Shown here: positions 1 through 5,660 of the stretch, piece after piece | How the letters are laid out: the number at the start of each line of letters is the position of its first letter | How positions within the stretch are numbered: the stretch's first letter is position 1 | Assembly: GCA_934630995.1 (NCBI GenBank) | Contig: CAKTXU010000142.1 | Coordinates: forward strand, 1-5,660 | Length of the DNA: 5,660 nucleotides | Direction of reading: 5' to 3' | From: an uncultured Eubacteriales bacterium | GTDB lineage: Bacteria; Bacillota; Clostridia; Oscillospirales; Acutalibacteraceae | Position numbers and translations under genes: made by a program | Notes under the pieces: model-generated | Told to the model about the DNA's origin: nothing | What the model saw: only the letters and a program-made list of their open reading frames with translations | The model's database searches: none

Positions 1-1
1 G

Positions 2-1939
2 GACACCCTGGAGAGCTATCAGGCCCGCCGGACGGAGCTGGTGTCCACCCTGTGGATTCTCAATATCCCCCTGCTGCTGATGCTGGCCTTCTACATCTTC
101 ATGATGTCCAGCCGCATCGCGGCTTTTGAACGGACGGAAATCGCCGTCCTGCGCAGCCGCGGCGCCTCCCGGCGGCAGGTGTTCGTCCTCTATCTGCTGC
201 AGGCGCTGCTGCTTGGCGCCGCGGCGCTGGCGGCGGGACTGCCCGGCTCCCTGCTTTTCGTGCGGATGCTGGGACGGGTGGGCGGCTTCCTGCAATTCGA
301 CGGGGCGGAGGCCGTGCCGCTGGTATTCAGCCCGCAGAGCCTATGGTACGCCCTGGCCGCTATCGCTCTCTTCGCGGCAGTGATGCTGCTGCCCATCCTG
401 CTCATGAAGGACGCCTCTATTGTCCGGCTCAAGCAGAGCGTGGGCGGAAAACCGGCCCGGCCCCTGTGGAAGCTGTGCTTTCTCGACGTGCTGCTCATCG
501 GCGTCTCCCTCTACGCCTATTTCACCTTCCGCTCCCGTCAGACGCTGCTGGACAGTGCCGGCGGGGTGGCACCCGTGGATCCCCTGCTTTTTCTGGCCTC
601 GGTGGCCTTCCTGCTGGGGGGCGCTCTGCTTTTCGTGCGGCTGTACCCGCTGCTCATACGCCTGCTTTACCGGCTGCTGCGTCCCTGGTGGCCGCCGGCG
701 GGCTATTACGCCCTGCTCCATGTCTCCCGGGCGGACGCCGGACAGCAATTCATCAGCGTATTCCTGATTTTCACCGTTTCCATGGGCATTTTCAATGCGG
801 TGACCGCCCGCACCCTGAACCTCAACCGGGAGGATCGGATCGCCTACGCCGCGGGGGCGGATATGACCGTCAAGGAGTACTGGACCCCGCTGAACGCAGA
901 CGGCACCGTGGCCAGCTCTGCCGACAACGCCTATTATGAAGAGCCTGCCTTTTCCCGTTTTCTGCAACTCGACGGCCTGGAGGCGGTCACCAGGGTGTTC
1001 GACAAGGCCCGGGCCACGGTGACGGCGGCGGGACGGCCCTCCCTGTCCACCCGGCTTCTGGGAGTAGAACCCGACAGCTTTGCCGAAACGGCCTTCTGGC
1101 GGGCGGATCTGGCGTCCCGGCCGTTGGAGGACTATATGGCCCTGCTGGCCCGCCAGGAAAACGGGGTCATTCTCTCCCGCTCCCTGGCCGATGAGCTGGG
1201 GCTGCGGGAAGGAGACACCCTCCAGGTGCGATGGGGGCAGAACCGGCAGGAAATTCCCCTGCGGGTGGCGGCGGTGCTGGAAAGGGGGTATTTCCCCACC
1301 TATTTCCCCGGCGAAGGGCATCTGGCGGTGGCGCGGCTTGACTACCTGCAGAGCCTGTCCCGGCTGGAGCCCTACGGGGTGTATCTGAAGAAGGCGCCGG
1401 GAGTATCCAGCGACTCGATTCTCACCCAGATGCGGGAGCTGCGCATCGGCGCCAACAACCTGGTGGACGCCACCGCCCAGCTGCGCGCATACCGGGCCGA
1501 TCCCCAGATTCAGGGCACCAACGGCAGCCTAACCCTGGCCTTCCTCATCATCATGCTCATCACCCTGATCGGCTTTGTGCTGTACTGGACGCTGACCCTG
1601 AAATCCCGGGTGCTGTCCTTTGGAATCCTGCGCTCCATGGGTTTTACCAAGGGCCGCCTCTTTCTGACCCTGGCGCTGGAGCAGGCGCTTGTCTCCCTGG
1701 TTCCGGTGGCCATGGGCGGCTGTATCGGCACCGCCGCCTCCCGGCTTTTTGTACCCTTTATCGAGATGAACGTCCCTCTTTCCCAGCAGGTCCCTCCCTT
1801 CCTGACCGTTTTCCTTCCCGCGGATTATATCCGGATTTTGTTGCTGGGATGCGGCGTCGTACTGCTGGGGCTTATCCTGATGAGTCTGCAGACGCTCCGT
1901 CTGCGGCCCGGCCAGGTGCTCAAGCTGGGAGAGGACTAG
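2..1939 (+). CDS. FtsX/MacB-family ABC transporter permease (5' partial)
   Basis: This is the membrane subunit of an FtsX-type ABC transporter, a family that moves lipids, lipoproteins or peptides or transmits force across the membrane. The frame is open to the window edge, so the true start lies upstream; about 645 residues are visible. Counting from the GTG codon at 41, hydrophobic segments lie near 3-24, 47-77, 101-122, 145-163, 182-213, 237-256, 500-520, 540-572 and 597-617. Two family-typical cytoplasmic motifs flank the long soluble part: ERTEIAVLRSRGASRRQV (30-47) and SFGILRSMGFTKGRLF (526-541). This shows two FtsX units, the first truncated by the window. Residues about 260-495 form a large extracytoplasmic domain. 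The protein ends in LRPGQVLKLGED, a usual tail for this family. The GTG at 41 is not a credible start because it falls at the edge of a membrane segment and coding sequence continues upstream. Two ATPase genes follow and are the likely motor subunits. The family call is firm; the substrate is unknown. Confidence 0.9.
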   Translation, partial: DTLESYQARRTELVSTLWILNIPLLLMLAFYIFMMSSRIAAFERTEIAVLRSRGASRRQVFVLYLLQALLLGAAALAAGLPGSLLFVRMLGRVGGFLQFDGAEAVPLVFSPQSLWYALAAIALFAAVMLLPILLMKDASIVRLKQSVGGKPARPLWKLCFLDVLLIGVSLYAYFTFRSRQTLLDSAGGVAPVDPLLFLASVAFLLGGALLFVRLYPLLIRLLYRLLRPWWPPAGYYALLHVSRADAGQQFISVFLIFTVSMGIFNAVTARTLNLNREDRIAYAAGADMTVKEYWTPLNADGTVASSADNAYYEEPAFSRFLQLDGLEAVTRVFDKARATVTAAGRPSLSTRLLGVEPDSFAETAFWRADLASRPLEDYMALLARQENGVILSRSLADELGLREGDTLQVRWGQNRQEIPLRVAAVLERGYFPTYFPGEGHLAVARLDYLQSLSRLEPYGVYLKKAPGVSSDSILTQMRELRIGANNLVDATAQLRAYRADPQIQGTNGSLTLAFLIIMLITLIGFVLYWTLTLKSRVLSFGILRSMGFTKGRLFLTLALEQALVSLVPVAMGGCIGTAASRLFVPFIEMNVPLSQQVPPFLTVFLPADYIRILLLGCGVVLLGLILMSLQTLRLRPGQVLKLGED

Positions 1940-1994
1940 GTCTGCTCTGCATACCAAGATTTCATTATCGCCTACCTAAGGATTGTTTGAACAT

Positions 1995-2000
1995 GGAGGT
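1995..2000 (+). promoter_or_regulatory. Ribosome binding site for ATPase 1
   Basis: GGAGGT lies 9 bases before the ATG at 2010. It selects that ATG over the in-frame TTG at 1983, which lies upstream of the site and has only a weak purine stretch (AAGGA at 1978-1982) directly against it. Confidence 0.8.
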
Positions 2001-2009
2001 GTATCGGTT

Positions 2010-2684
2010 ATGCGAGGTGAGGTGGAAGCCCGCGGCGTGTCCCGCCGTTTTTCCACGGGAGCAACGGCGGTGACCGCCCTCAGGGATGTATCCCTCCGGC
2101 TGGAGGCCGGGGGATTCCATATTTTACGGGGGCCCTCCGGCTCGGGTAAAACCACCCTGATGAACCTGCTGAGCGCCCTGGATCGTCCCACGCAGGGCAG
2201 CGTTTGGCTGGAGGGGGAGGAGATTTCCCGCTGGCCCGACAGCCGGCGGGACCGGCTGCGGCAGAAACGCATCGGCTTCGTCTTCCAGTCGGTGGCTCTT
2301 TTCTCCAACATGACCGCCCTGGAAAACGTAGAGTTCGGGCTGCGGATCGCCGGGGCCGCCCCCTCCGGCCGTTCGGCGCGGGCCAGGGACTGTCTGGAGG
2401 CGGTGGGGCTGTGGGAACGGGCGGGGCATTTTCCCTCCCAATTGTCGGGAGGGGAGCAGCAGCGGGTTGCCATCGCCCGGGCCGTCGCCCACCGGCCGGC
2501 CATCCTCTTCGCCGACGAGCCCACCGCCCAGCTGGACAGCCGGATGAGCCAAATCGTCGCCGACCTGCTGCGGAAACTGGCGGAGAGGGAGGGGATGACC
2601 GTGGTCATGACCACCCATGATCCCGATCTGCTGCCGCTGGCGGACACGGTCCATACCCTAAAGGACGGTGAGCTGGTTGACTGA
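2010..2684 (+). CDS. ABC transporter ATP-binding protein, MacB/LolD-like (ATPase 1)
   Basis: This 224-residue cytoplasmic ATPase would power the neighbouring FtsX-type permease. The nucleotide-binding domain is complete: Walker A GPSGSGKTT at 41-49, Q-loop Gln93 in FVFQ, signature LSGGEQQ at 145-151, Walker B ILFADEP at 165-171 with catalytic Glu170, and the switch His203 in TTHD. The length is normal for a single-domain LolD/MacB-class ATPase, with no fused permease or C-terminal extension. The ATG at 2010 is chosen for its GGAGGT site 9 bases upstream. The gene lies 70 bases after the permease stop, and its stop is 10 bases before the ATG of the second ATPase, so co-transcription is likely. 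One oddity is the D-loop, which reads AQLD where most relatives have a Gly before the middle residue (GALD or GNLD). Family assignment is secure; the cargo is unknown. Confidence 0.93.
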   Translation: MRGEVEARGVSRRFSTGATAVTALRDVSLRLEAGGFHILRGPSGSGKTTLMNLLSALDRPTQGSVWLEGEEISRWPDSRRDRLRQKRIGFVFQSVALFSNMTALENVEFGLRIAGAAPSGRSARARDCLEAVGLWERAGHFPSQLSGGEQQRVAIARAVAHRPAILFADEPTAQLDSRMSQIVADLLRKLAEREGMTVVMTTHDPDLLPLADTVHTLKDGELVD

Positions 2685-2694
2685 CGCGGAACCG

Positions 2695-3846
2695 ATGATC
2701 CTGTGCGAGGATTTGGTGAAAATTTATAAGGCCGGAGAGGTGGAGGTGCTGGCCCTGCAGGGATTGGATTTCACTGTGGGGCGGGGAGAGCTGATGGCCG
2801 TGGTTGGCAATTCCGGCTCGGGCAAATCCACCCTCCTCAATCTGCTGGGCGGGCTGGACACCCCTTCGGCGGGCCGTCTGTGGGTGGACGGTCAAAATCC
2901 GGCGGAGCTTCCGCCCGGCGCCATGAACCGCTACAAAAACCGGACGGTGGGCTTTATGTGGCAGAACAGCGCCCGGAATTTTCTGCCCTACCTTTCCGTA
3001 CTGGACAACGTCCTGCTGCCCATGCGCCTGGGCGGGCGTCCGGATCGGGCCTACGCCCGGCGGCTGCTGGAGCTGACGGGGCTGGCCGAAAAAGCCGGAA
3101 GCCGCCCTCTCCAGCTGTCGGGCGGAGAACAGCAGCGGGCGGCGGTAGCGGTGGCCCTGGCCAACCGGCCGGCCCTCCTGCTGGCCGATGAGCCCACCGG
3201 AGCCCTGGACACGGCGACCACCGCCCAGGTTCTCGACATGCTACGGGCCGTTAACCAAGAATTGGGCACCACCATCGTTATCGTCACCCACGACCGGCAG
3301 GTGGCCTCCTACGTGGATCGGGTGGTTTCCATTCGGGACGGGCGCACCAGCAGTGAGCTGCGCCGGGAGAAGGGGGAGGAAAGCCACCGGGAATACGCCA
3401 TACTGGACAAGTACGGCAGGCTGCAGCTGCCTGCCGCCTGCGTCGAAGCCCTGGAACTCCAGGAGGTCGCCCGCCTGGAGGTGGCCTACGACGGCAGCGG
3501 AATCCGCCTGACCGTTCCCGGCCGGATACCACCGGAACCCTCCGCCGCGCATACAGATAGAAAGGAGCCCTCTCATGAAATCACTTCCATGTCCTCTGCA
3601 CCGCCTGCTGTGCCTGACAATCCCGCTCCTGCTGCTGGCGGGGTGCGCCCCGCAGAGCGGGGAAAGCTCTGTGACCAGCGCTCCCGCCGCCTCCACGGGA
3701 AGCGGCAGCGGTTCCGCCCAAAGCTCCACATCCACCTCCACATCCGGGGAAACCGGCACTACCTGGAGCGATGTCCGCACCCGGCCCGGCACCACGGCGG
3801 GACAGACCACATCCGCGACGACGGCCCCTATTACCCCGGACGATAA
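2695..3846 (+). CDS. ABC transporter ATP-binding protein with AbrB-like C-terminal module (ATPase 2)
   Basis: This is a second MacB/LolD-like ATPase. From the ATG at 2695 the motifs are Walker A GNSGSGKST at 38-46, Q-loop Gln90 in MWQ, LSGGEQQ at 141-147, Walker B LLLADEP at 161-167 and switch His199 in THD. The core ends near residue 220. Residues 233-275 then resemble a SpoVT/AbrB hairpin (YAILDKYGRLQLP and on to IRLTVP). From about residue 286 onward the protein is rich in Pro, His and Arg and overlaps the lipoprotein gene out of frame, until the TAA at 3844-3846. That last part may be non-biological if a base is missing from the assembly: the TAG at 3558-3560 is one frame away. Start choice is uncertain. 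The ATG at 2695 gives the family-typical opening MILCEDLVKIYK but has only a weak purine site (GCGGA, 2686-2690). GTG 2668 and TTG 2677 are in-frame alternatives that would overlap ATPase 1. Confidence 0.85.
   Translation: MILCEDLVKIYKAGEVEVLALQGLDFTVGRGELMAVVGNSGSGKSTLLNLLGGLDTPSAGRLWVDGQNPAELPPGAMNRYKNRTVGFMWQNSARNFLPYLSVLDNVLLPMRLGGRPDRAYARRLLELTGLAEKAGSRPLQLSGGEQQRAAVAVALANRPALLLADEPTGALDTATTAQVLDMLRAVNQELGTTIVIVTHDRQVASYVDRVVSIRDGRTSSELRREKGEESHREYAILDKYGRLQLPAACVEALELQEVARLEVAYDGSGIRLTVPGRIPPEPSAAHTDRKEPSHEITSMSSAPPAVPDNPAPAAGGVRPAERGKLCDQRSRRLHGKRQRFRPKLHIHLHIRGNRHYLERCPHPARHHGGTDHIRDDGPYYPGR
3391..3519 (+). other. SpoVT/AbrB-like swapped-hairpin module fused to ATPase 2
   Basis: This segment of ATPase 2 (residues 233-275 from the ATG at 2695) follows the usual AbrB-type order: a first strand YAILDKYGRLQLP, a short helix-like piece AACVEALELQ, then VARLEVAYDGSGIRLTVP. 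The GRLQLP core matches the G-R-hydrophobic-x-hydrophobic-P centre of AbrB/SpoVT/MazE-like domains, and the ALEL..VARLEV stretch matches their A-L-x-hydrophobic...hydrophobic-x-hydrophobic-E pattern. In AbrB proteins the module dimerises and binds DNA. Here it more likely mediates dimerisation or partner contact in the transporter, but that is inference. The assignment rests on pattern recognition without a profile search. Confidence 0.6.
3561..3567 (+). promoter_or_regulatory. Ribosome binding site for the lipoprotein gene
   Basis: AAAGGAG lies 7 bases before the ATG at 3575, ideal spacing. It fixes the lipoprotein start even though the site lies inside the still-open frame of ATPase 2. Confidence 0.85.
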
Positions 3847-5254
3847 GCCCACCTGGGGAACCCTGACCCAATCAGGCGGCCAGTCGGTTTTCGTCCCCTC
3901 TGAGGACGACGCGGTGCTGCTCAATCCGGACATGGGCTGGGTGCTGCTGGATGTGGCGGAAAAGGGCCGGCAGGACATGGGGCAGACAGGCCTGTACCCC
4001 CTGGTTCAGAATGTGGGCATCCTCACCGGCTGGTCCCTGCTGGAGCCCCGGGAGGGCGCCTTCGACTGGAAGGCGCTGGATGAGACCATCGCCTACTGGT
4101 CGGGGCAGGGCAAGCGGCTGCATTTCCGCATCTCCACCGACTGCTTTCCCTACTACGGCTCGTCCTATACCTGCCCCGAATGGGTTTACCAGGCCGGCGT
4201 TCCCTTCCAGGAGAAAAAGGACTGGGGAGGGCAGCCCCTCAAATTCCCCGATTATACCAACCCCGTCTACCGCCAGAAGCTGCAGGCCTTCCTGAAGGCC
4301 TATGCCGGACGATACCGGGGGCTGGATTCTCTGGACGTGGTGGATCTGCGGGGCTACGGTGAATGGGGCGAATGGCATTCGGGATACCGCTACGCCGACT
4401 GGGATACCCGGGTGAACGCCCTGAAATGGCTGCTCGACGCCTGGTGCGGCGCCTGGAAGGGGGATAAAAAGCTCTTCCTCAGCTATTCCCATGAAACGGA
4501 GCTGGGGGTTCTCACCAATGGGCGTGGACCTACCCGCTATGAGGAATATCTGTCCTTCTCCGCCCTGGATTACGCGGTGGAAACCTTCCCCGCCGCCGCC
4601 CTGGGCTTCCGCCGGGACGGCGTCGCGGGCGCCATTACCGGCGATGAAAAGCGTTTTTCCGGCACGCTGTATCAGGGCAACCGGATGCAAATCGCGGAAT
4701 TCTGCAACGGCTACGCCCAATACAAGCAGGAGGGAAAATCCATCCGCGCCTGCATCAATGAAGCGCTGGAGCTCCATCCCAACTACATGGTGCTCATGGG
4801 CTGGGATAAAAACGGCGGCGCGGCCGACTTCTATAAAAATGAGCTGGAGGAAATCAAATACGCTCTGAAAAACATGGGGTACCGGATGGTGCTGGAAAAG
4901 GCCTCTTATCCCACCGCCGTGTCCAAGGGGCGGAAGCTGTCCGTTTCCACCGACTGGGTGAACATGGCCTTCGGGGTGCTGCCCGACGGCTACACCCTGC
5001 AGGTGGCGGCCTACGGCGCCGACGGCAAGCGGGTGGCCGCGGGGGTCTCCGCCGCCTTCTCTCCCGCCGCCTTTTCTCAGAACTGGGGGGACACCGTCAC
5101 CAGCATCACGGAGGTGGACACCTCCGCCCTGGCCAAGGGGACCTACTCCCTGCGCTACGCCATTCTGGACACCCGGGGCCAGCCCATCCTTCTGCCTCAC
5201 CAGGGCCGGGCCGGGGATGGATATTACCGCCTGGGCAATTTCACCGTTCAATAA
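3575..5254 (+). CDS. Secreted lipoprotein with glycoside-hydrolase-like and DUF4832-type domains
   Basis: This 559-residue protein is predicted to be lipid-anchored on the outer membrane face. Residues 1-24 form a lipoprotein signal peptide: a short basic start, the hydrophobic run LLCLTIPLLLL, and lipobox LAGC with Cys24. Residues 25-90 are a Ser/Thr/Gly/Pro tether. The body starts with LLNPDMGW (115-122) and continues in a (beta/alpha)8-like pattern: GWSLLEPREGAFDW (152-165), LHFRIS (182-187), LDVVDLRGYGEWGEWHSG (253-270) and LFLSYSHETE (300-309). Glu263 or Glu266, with Glu307 or Glu309, are candidate catalytic acids by analogy with clan-A glycosidases; this is inference. Residues 438-559 look like the beta-sandwich end of DUF4832 proteins (MVLEKASYP, GTYSLRYAILD and a final GDGYYRLGNFTV). 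Start choice is secure from the AAAGGAG site. Substrate and activity are unknown, and a non-catalytic carbohydrate-binding role is possible. The gene follows the ATPases and precedes a nucleoside-hydrolase-like gene by 20 bases. Confidence 0.85.
   Translation: MKSLPCPLHRLLCLTIPLLLLAGCAPQSGESSVTSAPAASTGSGSGSAQSSTSTSTSGETGTTWSDVRTRPGTTAGQTTSATTAPITPDDKPTWGTLTQSGGQSVFVPSEDDAVLLNPDMGWVLLDVAEKGRQDMGQTGLYPLVQNVGILTGWSLLEPREGAFDWKALDETIAYWSGQGKRLHFRISTDCFPYYGSSYTCPEWVYQAGVPFQEKKDWGGQPLKFPDYTNPVYRQKLQAFLKAYAGRYRGLDSLDVVDLRGYGEWGEWHSGYRYADWDTRVNALKWLLDAWCGAWKGDKKLFLSYSHETELGVLTNGRGPTRYEEYLSFSALDYAVETFPAAALGFRRDGVAGAITGDEKRFSGTLYQGNRMQIAEFCNGYAQYKQEGKSIRACINEALELHPNYMVLMGWDKNGGAADFYKNELEEIKYALKNMGYRMVLEKASYPTAVSKGRKLSVSTDWVNMAFGVLPDGYTLQVAAYGADGKRVAAGVSAAFSPAAFSQNWGDTVTSITEVDTSALAKGTYSLRYAILDTRGQPILLPHQGRAGDGYYRLGNFTVQ
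3725..3745 (+). repeat. Short hexamer tandem repeat in the lipoprotein tether
   Basis: Three and a half copies of the hexamer TCCACA/TCCACC encode an alternating Ser-Thr run at about residues 51-57 of the lipoprotein. It lies in the flexible tether, where in-frame copy-number change would be tolerated. It also falls inside the overlap with the ATPase 2 frame. Confidence 0.7.
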
Positions 5255-5259
5255 GCCGT

Positions 5260-5266
5260 AAGGAGG
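5260..5266 (+). promoter_or_regulatory. Ribosome binding site for the nucleoside-hydrolase-like gene
   Basis: AAGGAGG lies 8 bases before the ATG at 5275 and starts 5 bases after the lipoprotein stop. It is a near-perfect Shine-Dalgarno match, supporting a translated gene here and tight operon linkage. Confidence 0.85.
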
Positions 5267-5274
5267 CTGCCGCC

Positions 5275-5660
5275 ATGAAGAAGGTGCCCGTCATCGACGT
5301 CACCGATCTGTACCATCCCCATCAGGATCCGGGGGACAATTTCGACCTGCTCACCGCTTACGGCCTTCCGGAAATCGACCTGCGGGCCGTCATCCTGGAT
5401 ATCACCGAGGAATTCCGCTGGGAGGGCTTCACCCATCCCCTTTACGGGGAGCAGACCGACGGCCCCCGGGAGCCCGGCATCATCCCGGTATCCCAATGCA
5501 ACTACCTGTTCGGCCGCGCGGTTCCCTGGGGGATCGGGCCCTTCCGCCGGATGCGGAGCGAAACCGATCCTATAGACGATGCCTCCCCTTTTATGGACGG
5601 GGTGGAGCTGCTTCTGCGCACCCTGCGGGATGCGGAGGAGAGGGTGCATATCCTCAGCTT
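5275..5660 (+). CDS. Nucleoside-hydrolase-like protein (3' partial)
   Basis: The first 128 residues are visible; the frame is open to the window edge. The N-terminus resembles inosine-uridine preferring nucleoside hydrolases, which cleave the N-glycosidic bond of ribonucleosides using a calcium-binding Asp cluster. The supporting order is a first strand VPVIDVTDLYHPHQ (4-17), DPGDNFDLL (18-26), then LPEIDLRAVILDI (31-43), which matches the family's Asp-Pro-Gly motif, first helix and second strand. Near the right edge, DGVELLLRTLRDAEERVHILS fits the helix and strand before the family's usual second active-site stretch. There is no signal peptide, so the enzyme is probably cytoplasmic. The metal motif differs from the standard DxDPGxDDA form: His16 stands at the usual first Asp, and DNFD follows the Gly. 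The usual Asn after the second strand is not evident (ILDITEEF). A variant enzyme with another substrate, or a non-hydrolase relative, is possible. The gene follows the lipoprotein stop by 20 bases and is probably in the same operon. Confidence 0.65.
   Translation, partial: MKKVPVIDVTDLYHPHQDPGDNFDLLTAYGLPEIDLRAVILDITEEFRWEGFTHPLYGEQTDGPREPGIIPVSQCNYLFGRAVPWGIGPFRRMRSETDPIDDASPFMDGVELLLRTLRDAEERVHILS

Noticed and set aside
41..43. GTG as the permease start
   Set aside because: Coding sequence in the same frame continues to the window edge, and the first FtsX unit would lose its N-terminal membrane helix and soluble part.
341..1321. 326-codon open frame on the - strand opposite the permease
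   Set aside because: It is Gly/Gln/Arg-rich with no domain, lying exactly against a well-supported permease with membrane segments and FtsX motifs.
1983..1985. TTG as the start of ATPase 1
   Set aside because: It lies upstream of the strong GGAGGT site that serves the ATG at 2010, and it would add nine residues not typical of the family.
1940..2009. Possible promoter or terminator in the 70-base gap after the permease
   Set aside because: The gap is less GC-rich than its flanks, but I found no convincing -35/-10 pair and no stem-loop followed by a T run. It probably only holds the leader and ribosome site of ATPase 1.
3241..3978. 245-codon open frame on the - strand across the ATPase 2/lipoprotein junction
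   Set aside because: It was considered as an antisense gene in the odd overlap region, but it is a Ser/Val/Pro-rich mirror of the tether and ATPase end with no motif.
3872..5251. 459-codon open frame on the - strand opposite the lipoprotein
   Set aside because: It mirrors the lipoprotein gene in GC-rich DNA, has low-complexity Gly/Val/Gln-rich composition and no recognisable domain. The + strand gene has a ribosome site, signal peptide, lipobox and domain pattern.
5248..5649. 133-codon open frame on the - strand at the right end
   Set aside because: It is opposite the nucleoside-hydrolase-like gene, which has a near-perfect ribosome site and a recognisable N-terminal fold pattern.

Overview
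The window is GC-rich and fully packed with genes, all on the + strand. It reads as one stretch of an operon: the 3' part of an FtsX/MacB-type ABC permease, two different ABC ATPases, a secreted lipoprotein with a glycoside-hydrolase-like body, and the 5' part of a nucleoside-hydrolase-like enzyme. The Shine-Dalgarno sites are strong (GGAGGT, AAAGGAG, AAGGAGG), the lipobox is classic (LAGC) and a Ser/Thr/Gly-rich tether follows it. This fits a GC-rich Gram-positive anaerobe, perhaps a Clostridia/Oscillospirales-like lineage. That assignment is a guess from style only; no marker gene is present.

Layout. Bases 2-1939 encode the permease, which is open at the left window edge. After a 70-base gap, ATPase 1 occupies 2010-2684 and ATPase 2 follows at once (ATG at 2695). 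Both carry complete Walker A, Q-loop, LSGGEQQ, Walker B and His-switch motifs. ATPase 2 has a short extra C-terminal module resembling a SpoVT/AbrB swapped-hairpin domain. Its frame then stays open until 3846, 272 bases into the lipoprotein gene (3575-5254). The last gene starts at 5275 and runs off the right edge.

How they may work together. The permease and ATPases belong to the group of transporters that move lipids, lipoproteins or peptides, or transmit force across the membrane, rather than importing small solutes. The lipoprotein would sit on the outer face of the membrane with a (beta/alpha)8-like domain followed by a beta-sandwich-like domain of the DUF4832 type. The last gene has a nucleoside-hydrolase-like N-terminus but a variant metal-binding motif. 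The transporter-plus-hydrolase grouping suggests a cell-envelope or glycan/nucleoside-related role, but the substrate cannot be read from the sequence.

The points most worth a second look are the ATPase-AbrB-like fusion, the long out-of-frame overlap between ATPase 2 and the lipoprotein, and the altered active-site motif in the last gene. I saw no RNA genes, mobile elements, CRISPR arrays, clear terminators or convincing promoters. No stretch longer than about 70 bases lacks a gene.
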